Of a stretch of 12,042 nucleotides of DNA, positions 1 to 6,221 are shown one piece after another. The notes below the pieces were generated by a model. The model worked only from the letters and a program-made list of their open reading frames with translations, was not told the origin of the DNA and ran no database searches. The position numbers were made by a program, and so were the translations under genes. Source of the stretch: an uncultured Planctomycetales bacterium (lineage in GTDB: Bacteria; Planctomycetota; Planctomycetia; Pirellulales; S012-138); the NCBI GenBank assembly GCA_937982665.1, contig CALJLD010000274.1, forward strand, positions 1-12,042, read 5' to 3'. Each line of letters starts with the position of its first letter. Within the stretch, counting starts at the first letter, position 1.

Positions 1-789
1 CCGCTGCTCCCAATGCCAGGCGTACGTCTCGCCTGTGAACATCACTTGCCAGCCGTGTTGCTGCATGCGAAGGCAATAATCAACATCCTCGAAATACTTG
101 CCGTACGATTCGTCCAGCAGGCCGACATCTTCCAGCGCCGCGCGGCGCACAAACATCAGGCAGCCGCTCACCCAGTCGCAAGCAAACGCGTCGGTGTGTT
201 CGTGTTCCGCATAGAGGTGGTTTCGCAGCGAAGTTGGGAACAGCCGCCCTAGTCCCAGGCGTCGCCCGGCAATTGTCCTGAGTGATTGAAATCTCCGCGC
301 GGGAAAGCCGTATGTGCCGTCAGGGTGATACAAGCGACAAGCCGCCAGCCCGCACTCGGGATGCATTCGCATGAAGTTCGTCAGCCGCGCCACCGTTTGT
401 TCTTCCGGTTCAAAGAACATGTCCGTGTTCAGCAGCATTGCGAACGGCGCGTCGCCGGCTTCCAACACGCGATTGAGATTCTCCGCGTAGTTGAGCCGCT
501 GCTGGTTGCGAATAATCTGCACGTTCGGAAAATGCTTGAGCCACTTCTTCGCACCCGAGTCCGAAGCGTTATCGACCAGCAACAGTCTCAAGCGCAACCC
601 TGGCCCGGACGCCGCCAATGTGGACAACAGCGGCGGCATGTAATCATCCTCATGCGTGTAAATCACGCCGAGGTCGACATCGAACTGGGACTTGCCGGCC
701 GTCACGATTGCAATGAAATGGTCAACAGAAGCGCTGCGCGAGCGCAAACTCGAATGCAAAATAGCGCGGCAAGCTAACACACGACGCAT
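1..789 (-). CDS. Glycosyltransferase family 2 (partial, C-terminus beyond left edge)
   Basis: This frame is open from an ATG at 787-789 to the left edge: 263 residues with no stop seen. It is a GT-A fold inverting glycosyltransferase that would move a sugar from an NDP-sugar to a growing glycan at the cytoplasmic membrane face. Visible motifs in order are VIYTHEDD (about 42-49, the first strand and nucleotide site), LLVDNAS (70-76), LNTDMF (120-125, in the place of the DxD metal motif), WVSGCLMFVRR (206-216) and the rhamnosyltransferase-like segment GLLDESYGKYFEDVDYCLR (223-241), whose ED-D holds the likely catalytic base. About 37 residues precede the usual GT2 beginning, so an internal GTG at residue 29 (703-705) is an alternative start; neither has a clear Shine-Dalgarno site. 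The gene diverges from the sialic-acid-type genes and probably belongs to the same surface-glycan locus. The family is clear; donor and acceptor cannot be told. Confidence 0.86.
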   Translation of the reverse strand, partial: MRRVLACRAILHSSLRSRSASVDHFIAIVTAGKSQFDVDLGVIYTHEDDYMPPLLSTLAASGPGLRLRLLLVDNASDSGAKKWLKHFPNVQIIRNQQRLNYAENLNRVLEAGDAPFAMLLNTDMFFEPEEQTVARLTNFMRMHPECGLAACRLYHPDGTYGFPARRFQSLRTIAGRRLGLGRLFPTSLRNHLYAEHEHTDAFACDWVSGCLMFVRRAALEDVGLLDESYGKYFEDVDYCLRMQQHGWQVMFTGETYAWHWEQR

Positions 790-1035
790 GACCGAGACAG
801 CCCAATCGAACGAAGCACCATCAGACGAGCACGAGCAAGCTGCTAGCATTGCGATCACACTGGTCCGATCGACATGCGAATTAGCGAACGGCGCCCCAAA
901 CTCGGCTTCACCTGCTGGCACGCCCGTGGCATGATGTTGCCTCTCATGGATTGAGAACGCGACGATTTGAGAATGTGGTGGTCCCCGCACACCGCCGCGA
1001 TATTGATTCAGCAAAGTAACAGGGAGGTTGCCCAG
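790..1035. other. Divergent intergenic region between GT2 and neuB
   Basis: This 246-base gap separates two divergently transcribed glycan genes and should hold the promoters of both. I see no convincing -35/-10 pair, no inverted operator and no RNA gene. Short open frames crossing it have no homology I recognise and continue from antisense frames of the glycosyltransferase. The only clear element is the ribosome binding site at its right end. Confidence 0.4.
1021..1027 (+). promoter_or_regulatory. Shine-Dalgarno site of neuB
   Basis: AGGGAGG lies eight bases before the ATG at 1036. It is the best ribosome binding site in the window and decides the start of the synthase: the ATG at 967 would add 23 residues that do not resemble the family and would put this site inside the gene. 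Confidence 0.75.
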
Positions 1036-2091
1036 ATGCCGCACGTGGCGAGCATTGAGCTGACGCCGGGCCGAATGGTTGGCCCTGGCTTCCCGTGCTA
1101 TCTGGTTGCGGAAGTTGGCCAGAACCACAATGGCAATCCCGCGCTCGCGGATCAATTGATCGAGCGACTCTCCGCCAGCGGTATCGATGCCGTCAAGTTC
1201 TGCAAGCGGCATCTGGAGAGTGACCTGACCGAAGAGTTCTCGCGTCAGGCTTACGATAGCCCTAACAGTTTTGCGCCCACGTATGGCGAACACCGTCAGG
1301 CGTTGGAATTGGAAGAGGACGATCACGGTCGCCTGCAACAGCGCGCGGAAGCCGCTGAACTCACGTACTTCTCCACAGCGTGCGATCACGAAAGCGTCGA
1401 ACTCTTGGAGCGGCTACAAGTTCCTTGTTACAAAGTCGCCAGCCGAGACCTGACCAATCTCCCGTTGATTGAGCACATCGCCCGCACCGGCAAGCCTGTT
1501 ATTCTGTCCAGCGGCATGGACGGCATGAGCGAGATCGCCGACGCGTTGGACACCGTTCGTGCTCATCACAATCGAGTGATCCTGCTGCAATGCACCAGCG
1601 CCTATCCCACTCAAGATGAAGACATCAACTTACTGGCGATGGAAACCCTGCGGCAAGAGTTTGCATGTCCCGTGGGTCTTTCCGACCACAGCTTGGGCAC
1701 AGCGATTCCGCTTGCCGCCGCGGCGTTGGGGGCGTGCGTGATTGAAAAGCATGTCACGATGAATCGCAAGCTTCGTGGTAGTGATCATATCTGCAGTCTG
1801 GAGCCGGAGGAGTTCACCGCCATGGCCCAGGCGATTCGCCGCATTGAGCGAGCTTTGGGGGATGGCGTCAAGCGAGTCGTCCCGTCTGTCGACACCGCGC
1901 GGCAAAAGTTGGGCCGCACACTCGTCGCCAAATTTCGCATTCCTCGTGGCGCGCAACTGACGGAGGCCATGTTGTGCCTGAAGACTGCCGGCGGCGGCAT
2001 CCCCTGGCACGCTCGACACGAATTGATTGGCCGCACCGTCCGCCGCGAGATTCCCGCCGATAGCCGACTGGATTGCGCGGATGTCGAATAA
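1036..2091 (+). CDS. neuB: NeuB/SpsE-family nonulosonic acid synthase
   Basis: The product (351 residues, the usual family length) condenses phosphoenolpyruvate with an N-acylated hexose such as ManNAc to give a nine-carbon sialic-type acid in the cytoplasm. Family marks in order are VAEVGQNHNG (24-33), AVKFCK (52-57, where many homologues have Q in place of C), KVASRDL (133-139), LSSGM (157-161), LLQCTSAYP (183-191), GLSDHS (214-219) and VIEKHVT (235-241). H218 and H239 match the metal-binding histidines of characterised NeuB, and SDH (249-251) replaces the more common PDH. The barrel is followed by a C-terminal SAF (antifreeze-like) domain, about 290-351, with VAKFRIPRG. The start follows the AGGGAGG site. 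The next gene overlaps it by 11 bases, so the two are probably translationally coupled. Whether the product is Neu5Ac, legionaminic or pseudaminic acid cannot be decided; no epimerase or 4,6-dehydratase is present in the window. Confidence 0.93.
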   Translation: MPHVASIELTPGRMVGPGFPCYLVAEVGQNHNGNPALADQLIERLSASGIDAVKFCKRHLESDLTEEFSRQAYDSPNSFAPTYGEHRQALELEEDDHGRLQQRAEAAELTYFSTACDHESVELLERLQVPCYKVASRDLTNLPLIEHIARTGKPVILSSGMDGMSEIADALDTVRAHHNRVILLQCTSAYPTQDEDINLLAMETLRQEFACPVGLSDHSLGTAIPLAAAALGACVIEKHVTMNRKLRGSDHICSLEPEEFTAMAQAIRRIERALGDGVKRVVPSVDTARQKLGRTLVAKFRIPRGAQLTEAMLCLKTAGGGIPWHARHELIGRTVRREIPADSRLDCADVE

Positions 2092-2920
2092 TCCACCAAG
2101 CAATGACGATTCGCGCCGCGCGATTGGCAGCCCCACGTTGCGCGCGTTCTCGCCCAAGCCTTCGCCTGCAAACACGTTGGCGCGCGCGCAAATCACAGTT
2201 CGCTTTATCGTCCAAGCGCGAATGGGCTCATCGCGCTTGCCTGGCAAGGTCTCGCGAATGCTGGCCGGTCACACGCTGCTCGCCCGCGTTGTGGAGCGAT
2301 TGCAAGCGTGTCGCCAGTTTCTCGATTTGCGTTCTGGACCGAACCTGCAATTCATGGTCGCCACAACCATGGACCTGGCCGATGACTGGACGACGAGCGA
2401 AGGTCGCCGACTTGGATGCCAGGTCTTTCGCGGTTCCAGCGAAGATGTGCTTGCCCGCTACCTCGCGGCTTCGGCTGACCTGCGCCCCACCGATATCGTG
2501 ATTCGCGCCACCGCGGACAACCCGTTCTATTGCCCAAGCCGCACCGCAGGCATTTTGCGCCGGCACCTGGCCAGCCGCCTCGAGTACACCAGCATCCGCA
2601 ATTTGTCATACGTTGTTCCCGAAGTCATGAGGGCGGATGCCCTACGGCGAATGGCGAAAGTCGCCGGCGACGCCGAATGCCGTGAGCACGTGACGCCGTA
2701 TTTTCGCCGAACGAAGCATGCGATTCCTCTCCACGTCCAGCAACTTCCGCAGCGCTGGCAAGGGTTGCGACCGGAAATCCGCCTGACCGTGGATACGCTG
2801 CCAGAATACGAAGCGGCGCAGCGAATCTACGATCACTTGTCGGCGGCCGGGCGGCAGTTTTCGCTCGAGGACGTCTACAACTACCTTGATGAGCGACACG
2901 GCAATCGCCGCGCTGCTTGA
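2081..2920 (+). CDS. spsF: SpsF-type cytidylyltransferase (acylneuraminate/KDO cytidylyltransferase fold)
   Basis: The protein (279 residues from the ATG at 2081) should activate a sugar acid with CTP, most simply the product of the preceding synthase, giving the CMP-sugar used by glycosyltransferases. The nucleotide-binding signature is QARMGSSRLPGK (45-56). It is followed by FRGSSEDVLARY (116-127), RATADNPFYCP (142-152, where D146 sits in the usual metal-binding place) and a SpsF-like tail RLTVDTLPEYEAAQRIYDHL. The synthase plus SpsF-type pair recalls spsE-spsF of the Bacillus spore-coat polysaccharide operon. The ATG at 2081 lies 11 bases inside the synthase gene and has no strong ribosome binding site, which fits coupling. 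About 38 low-complexity residues precede the first strand (ITVRFIVQARMG), so the true start may be later (for example a TTG near 2177) or this is a disordered extension. Substrate assignment is inferred from context. Confidence 0.85.
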   Translation: MSNNPPSNDDSRRAIGSPTLRAFSPKPSPANTLARAQITVRFIVQARMGSSRLPGKVSRMLAGHTLLARVVERLQACRQFLDLRSGPNLQFMVATTMDLADDWTTSEGRRLGCQVFRGSSEDVLARYLAASADLRPTDIVIRATADNPFYCPSRTAGILRRHLASRLEYTSIRNLSYVVPEVMRADALRRMAKVAGDAECREHVTPYFRRTKHAIPLHVQQLPQRWQGLRPEIRLTVDTLPEYEAAQRIYDHLSAAGRQFSLEDVYNYLDERHGNRRAA

Positions 2921-3072
2921 TTGATGGCCGCTGCGGCAACTTGCCTTCCGCCGCAATCTCTGGGTTTTTCTCGCCCGCCCGATTTTCCCCCGCGTGCATT
3001 CGTGGCCGAGAGCGTATGTTGGTAGTTGGTCTCGGCAACTCAACGCTCACCCAATCCAAGACCCGCTGCTTC

Positions 3073-3912
3073 ATGTCACGTCGCAAGAAAATTCGCGCGA
3101 TCGCCGTGTTGCCCACGATGTTTACGTTGGGCAATCTGGTTTGCGGCTTTTTTGCGATCGTTGTGGCTTCGCGAATTGAGAAGCCGGACACCATCAACGT
3201 CATGCGCGAGGCCGACCCTTGGAACCTGATGGTTTCCGCCTCGCTGATTTTCTTGGCGATGGTCTTTGACGCCTTGGATGGTCACGTGGCCAGGCTCTCT
3301 CGCACCACCAGTGATTTTGGAGGGCAGTTGGACAGCCTATGCGATTTGGTGACCTTTGGTGTGGCTCCGGCGTTCCTGCTGGTCAAGATGTGTCCCCAGT
3401 TCGCGTTGGAACATCGCGTGGAAGTCTGGATGATCGCTGCCGCGTTTGCCGCTTGTGTGGCACTGCGATTGGCTCGCTACAACGTGGAGAACGAGGAAGA
3501 AGATGATCACATGGACTTCAGCGGTTTGCCTTCGCCAGCTGGCGGAGGAGCTGTCGCCAGCTTTGCGTTCATGTTCTATTCGCTCCGAGGCACAAGCAGC
3601 ACATTCAAGTATGCGGAACATATCAACAAAATCACGGAAACCGCGTTGCCCTTCTTCGCGCTGCTTGTAGCCTTGTTAATGGTCTCACGCATCCGCTACC
3701 CTCACGTGGCGAATCACCTCTTCCGCGGCCAACGAAGTTTCGCGCATGTGGTCGGGCTGATCTTCGCGCTGATTGTTGTGGTCTTCATTCGCGGTTATGC
3801 CGCTCCCATTCTGTTCACGCTGTTTGTTATCAGCGGTCCGGCTCGCTTGGCCTGGCGAGAAGTCTCGCGCCGTGGCGCGCCCCGGACAGAAGAGGATGCC
3901 ATCTTCGATTAG
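3073..3912 (+). CDS. pssA: CDP-diacylglycerol--serine O-phosphatidyltransferase
   Basis: This integral membrane enzyme makes phosphatidylserine and CMP from CDP-diacylglycerol and L-serine, the committed step to phosphatidylethanolamine. The CDP-alcohol phosphatidyltransferase signature is complete: D66-x2-D69-G70-x2-A73-R74-x8-G83-x3-D87-x3-D91. MSRRKKIRAIAVLPTMFTLGN at the N-terminus, followed by a hydrophobic helix, is a typical PssA opening. Several more helices follow (about 96-106, 118-132, 180-200, 225-245 and the C-terminal third), for a length of 279 residues. The frame is open upstream to 2917, but the extra 52 residues look non-coding, so the ATG at 3073 is preferred on family grounds although it lacks a good ribosome binding site; 3016 is an alternative. 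It lies 152 bases after the cytidylyltransferase and may have its own promoter. Its end converges with a minus-strand gene. Confidence 0.95.
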   Translation: MSRRKKIRAIAVLPTMFTLGNLVCGFFAIVVASRIEKPDTINVMREADPWNLMVSASLIFLAMVFDALDGHVARLSRTTSDFGGQLDSLCDLVTFGVAPAFLLVKMCPQFALEHRVEVWMIAAAFAACVALRLARYNVENEEEDDHMDFSGLPSPAGGGAVASFAFMFYSLRGTSSTFKYAEHINKITETALPFFALLVALLMVSRIRYPHVANHLFRGQRSFAHVVGLIFALIVVVFIRGYAAPILFTLFVISGPARLAWREVSRRGAPRTEEDAIFD

Positions 3913-3931
3913 CAACTAGGCGATGCATGCC

Positions 3932-3951
3932 TCCGAGGCTCACTCCTTGGG
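3932..3951. terminator. Weak hairpin between convergent genes
   Basis: CCGAGG (3933-3938) and CCTTGG (3945-3950) can pair, with one G-U wobble and a six-base loop, in the 40-base gap where pssA and the minus-strand unit converge. The position suits a two-way terminator, but the stem is short and there is no T-run on either side. This is a tentative call. Confidence 0.2.
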
Positions 3952-3952
3952 A

Positions 3953-4480
3953 TCATCGGTTTGTCGTCGTCTCGGCAGTGTTTGGCTCTTCGGTGTCGGA
4001 CTTCTTAGTGTCTGACAATTCCTCGTTTGATCTCTTACCGGGGAAGGCCCAGGCGAACACCGCGGCGGCGACGGCTGAGAGTCCCAAGTGGACAATCAGA
4101 AATTCGGCCGCATGTTTTTTGCCTGCGCCATATCCCGAATAAATGCTCGCGAGCGGCTCGGTTAGACGGCCTAACTTGCCAGGCCAAAACGGCAACATGC
4201 AAGTCAGCAAGAAGATGAGGATAAACGAAGTGGCGAACCGCGGGACGCGCTTTCCGCCCCAGAAGATGGCGATGACGCTGACGCCAAGAGCGACCGCCAC
4301 GGCAATCAGCCATGGCTTGATCCAGATCCACTCCGGTTCGTCGATCGCGTAAGGATCACGCTCGGGGAATTGATCCAGCATCAGCAACACGATCAGCGCC
4401 AACAAGAATCCAGCGATGAAGCCCAACACGGCACGCTTGAACTTGCCTGAAGGTTTGCAGGTTGCGTGCGATTGGTTCAT
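3953..4480 (-). CDS. Four-helix membrane protein of unknown function
   Basis: I do not recognise this protein. From the ATG at 4478-4480 it has 175 residues and four clear hydrophobic helices: VLGFIAGFLLALIVLLML (about 18-35), WLIAVAVALGVSVIAIFWGG (about 57-76), SFILIFLLTCMLPFW (about 84-98) and a last one ending AVAAAVFAWAF (about 132-150). An acidic loop (PERDPYAIDEPEW) lies between helices 1 and 2, and the charged C-terminal tail is rich in D, E, K and T with a repeated SDT. The frame continues upstream to a GTG at 4559-4561 that overlaps the trpS stop as TAGTG and has GAAGGG six bases before it. That start would add 27 residues of uncertain quality. It is the last gene of the minus-strand unit, 80 bases after trpS from the preferred start. 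A small multi-helix membrane protein is as far as the sequence goes. Confidence 0.65.
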   Translation of the reverse strand: MNQSHATCKPSGKFKRAVLGFIAGFLLALIVLLMLDQFPERDPYAIDEPEWIWIKPWLIAVAVALGVSVIAIFWGGKRVPRFATSFILIFLLTCMLPFWPGKLGRLTEPLASIYSGYGAGKKHAAEFLIVHLGLSAVAAAVFAWAFPGKRSNEELSDTKKSDTEEPNTAETTTNR

Positions 4481-4560
4481 GCCTTCATTATGCACAATCG
4501 CGGGCGTCACCGAAATTTTGTCGCAACGCGGCCCACCCGATCGCAAGCTTGTTGCACCCA

Positions 4561-5529
4561 CTACCAGCCCTTCACGCCGCAGTTTTCCTGCGCGCGCTGC
4601 AACACTTCGGCCGCTTTCTTGCGGGCTTGTTGCGCGCCGTCGCCCAGGATCTCGCGCATCTTTTCCGGATGGTTGGCCAGCTCTTCGCGGCGAGCGCGGG
4701 GCTCTTCCAGGAAACGGTCGGCCACGTCGGCGAGCGCCTTTTTGACTTCGCCGTAACCAAAGCCGCCGCGGCGATAAAGCGCGGCCATCTCTTCCCGCTC
4801 TTCCGGCGTGGCGAAGAGATAGTAGAGCTGATAAAGGTGATCGCCTTCAGGCTCCTTGGGCTCTTCCATCGGTCGCGAGTCCGTTTGGATTCGCATGATC
4901 TTCTTCCGCATCGCTTTGGCGGGTTCAAAGAGTTCAATCGTGTTGTTGTAACTCTTGGACATCTTTTCGCCATCGGTGCCAGGCACCTTGGCGGAATCGT
5001 CCAGCACTTTGGCCTTGGGCAGGACAAAGGTCTCGCCGAAAAGGTGATTGAATTTGGCGGCGATGTCGCGTGTCACTTCAATGTGCTGAACCTGGTCCGC
5101 GCCCACCGGCACAATGTCGGAATCGTAGATGATGATGTCAGCCGACATCAGCACAGGGTATGTAAATAGACCGGTATCGGCAGAGATGCCTCGCTCGCGC
5201 TTGTCTTTGAAAGAAACACAGCGCTCCAGCAAGCCCATCGGCGTGATGGCCATCAGCAACCAGCAAAGTTCGGAAACTTCCGGGACATCGCTTTGGGCGA
5301 AGAGGATAGCCTTCTCCGGGTTCAAACCCAGCGCGATGAGGTCCAAAGCCGCGTCAATGGTCAGCGACCGCAGCTCGTCACGATCACGGATTGTGGTCAG
5401 CGCGTGGAGATTTGCCAGGAAGTAATACGAGGCGTCCTCATCCTGCAGATCGATATACTGCCGAATGGCGCCGAAGTAGTTTCCCCAATGAAAACGACCC
5501 GTTGGCTGAATGCCGGAAAGAACACGCAT
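4561..5529 (-). CDS. trpS: Tryptophanyl-tRNA synthetase
   Basis: This class I aminoacyl-tRNA synthetase charges tRNA-Trp with tryptophan using ATP in the cytoplasm. The HIGH-type motif is PTGRFHWGN (9-17), the KMSKS loop is GEKMSKSYNN (187-196), and the tryptophan and adenylate site segments SDVPEVSELCWLL (80-92), GLFTYPVLMSADI (120-132) and GADQVQHI (143-150) are all in place. The length of 322 residues is normal for a bacterial TrpS, so the gene is complete. The frame is open for a further 45 codons upstream, but MRVLSGIQPTG is the canonical beginning, so the ATG at 5527-5529 is chosen; no Shine-Dalgarno site is visible. It lies 153 bases downstream of the CxxC protein gene and is followed closely by a membrane protein gene. 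No T-box or leader peptide with tandem Trp codons was seen in the gap. Confidence 0.98.
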   Translation of the reverse strand: MRVLSGIQPTGRFHWGNYFGAIRQYIDLQDEDASYYFLANLHALTTIRDRDELRSLTIDAALDLIALGLNPEKAILFAQSDVPEVSELCWLLMAITPMGLLERCVSFKDKRERGISADTGLFTYPVLMSADIIIYDSDIVPVGADQVQHIEVTRDIAAKFNHLFGETFVLPKAKVLDDSAKVPGTDGEKMSKSYNNTIELFEPAKAMRKKIMRIQTDSRPMEEPKEPEGDHLYQLYYLFATPEEREEMAALYRRGGFGYGEVKKALADVADRFLEEPRARREELANHPEKMREILGDGAQQARKKAAEVLQRAQENCGVKGW

Positions 5530-5531
5530 GG
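5515..5531. repeat. 17-base direct repeat over the trpS start (copy 1)
   Basis: The string ggaaagaacacgcatgg occurs here and exactly at 6163-6179. On the minus strand it covers the ATG and the first five codons (MRVLS) of trpS, and in the second copy the same codons of the CxxC protein. An exact 17-base match is unlikely by chance in 12 kb but not impossible. Confidence 0.7.
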
Positions 5532-5665
5532 TAATGGGGCTGAATCGTAAGCAAAAAGAATTGGATGACAGTGGCTCGACTCGCGGCGCTACGAGCAGTT
5601 GTCCGGTGCGCTGCACAAAGGGCAGATTGTAATCGGAAATCGCCGCCGCATATACGGGGCGCACG

Positions 5666-5682
5666 GAGCCGTCCGGCAGCTC
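5666..5682 (-). terminator. Stem-loop directly after the CxxC protein gene
   Basis: On the minus strand GAGCTG and CGGCTC pair, with one wobble, around a five-base loop immediately after the stop codon at 5683-5685. This may be a weak terminator, attenuator or 3'-end stabiliser separating the LRR unit from trpS. No T-run follows, so intrinsic termination is doubtful. Confidence 0.25.
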
Positions 5683-6177
5683 TCACAGGGAACTTTCTGC
5701 TTCTCGCAGGATTGAGACCATGGAATAGAATCCGTCATACCGTGCTGTGCGCTGCGAACAACGAGGGCATCTCAATGGGATTTGCTCGAAGTCACCGCTC
5801 GATAAACTGCGGTCGCAATCCGGGCAGCGGAAATGGGGCCAGATAGCGTCCATGTCGATCAAGTAACCTGTGGCTTCTTGGCACGCTCGCTCGACGAGCG
5901 CGGCATTCTCGGCCACGATTGGCGGCGCATACTTGAGTGCCCCTTTCCAGTTCCGGAACGAGTTGACATCAAAGTCCAATGCGACCGTAAGTCCGGTGTA
6001 GCAGTCGGAACATTCCAAAAGAACCTTGGGCGTGTCAGAGGTTACATGACCCAGGAACATGTGTTTCCGCAGGAAAGTCCAGCGGTATAAGCAGTCCTGA
6101 CAACGCCCCCAAACAGAGCTGGCATGATAGACCACTCCTTTTTCCGATTGATGTAAGCTCCTGGAAAGAACACGCAT
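5683..6177 (-). CDS. Small four-CxxC (zinc-ribbon-like) protein, function unknown
   Basis: I do not recognise a named family. The protein (164 residues) has four CxxC pairs: C26-C29 (CQDC), C56-C59 (CSDC), C118-C121 (CPDC) and C137-C140 (CPRC). Spacing suggests two separate zinc ribbons, one N-terminal and one C-terminal, joined by a middle part with NWKGALKYAPPIVAEN and many aromatic residues. It has no signal peptide or membrane helix, so it is probably cytoplasmic and could bind nucleic acid or a protein partner. The ATG at 6175-6177 is chosen; the frame extends to a TTG at 6223-6225 that overlaps the preceding LRR stop, but the added residues show nothing. It follows the last LRR gene by 44 bases on the same strand, so it is probably co-transcribed. 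Its first five codons are identical to those of trpS. Confidence 0.7.
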   Translation of the reverse strand: MRVLSRSLHQSEKGVVYHASSVWGRCQDCLYRWTFLRKHMFLGHVTSDTPKVLLECSDCYTGLTVALDFDVNSFRNWKGALKYAPPIVAENAALVERACQEATGYLIDMDAIWPHFRCPDCDRSLSSGDFEQIPLRCPRCSQRTARYDGFYSMVSILREAESSL

Positions 6178-6179
6178 GG
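6163..6179. repeat. 17-base direct repeat over the CxxC gene start (copy 2)
   Basis: This is an exact copy of 5515-5531. The bases outside the 17-mer do not match those around trpS, so any shared ancestry is limited to the start site and the first codons. Confidence 0.7.
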
Positions 6180-6221
6180 CTGCAAAAGTGCCTCGCCAGC
6201 TGGACGTTGATTCATCTCCAA

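Noticed and set aside
967..1035. Upstream ATG start for neuB at 967
   Set aside because: The strong AGGGAGG site at 1021-1027 sits in front of the ATG at 1036, and the extra residues do not match the family.
1630..2247. A 205-codon minus-strand open frame antisense to neuB and spsF
   Set aside because: The plus-strand frames carry well-conserved family motifs across the same bases; the antisense frame spans two genes and has no domain signs.
2917..3072. Upstream start for pssA overlapping the spsF stop
   Set aside because: The 52 added residues look like translated intergenic DNA, and the family usually begins close to the first membrane helix, as at 3073.
4462..5169. A 235-codon plus-strand open frame antisense to trpS
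   Set aside because: It lies opposite a clear TrpS with HIGH and KMSKS motifs; its translation is the low-complexity pattern of a shadow frame and matches nothing known.
5530..5682. T-box or Trp leader peptide upstream of trpS
   Set aside because: No short frame with tandem Trp codons and no T-box-like conserved sequence or terminator with a T-run was seen in the 153-base gap.
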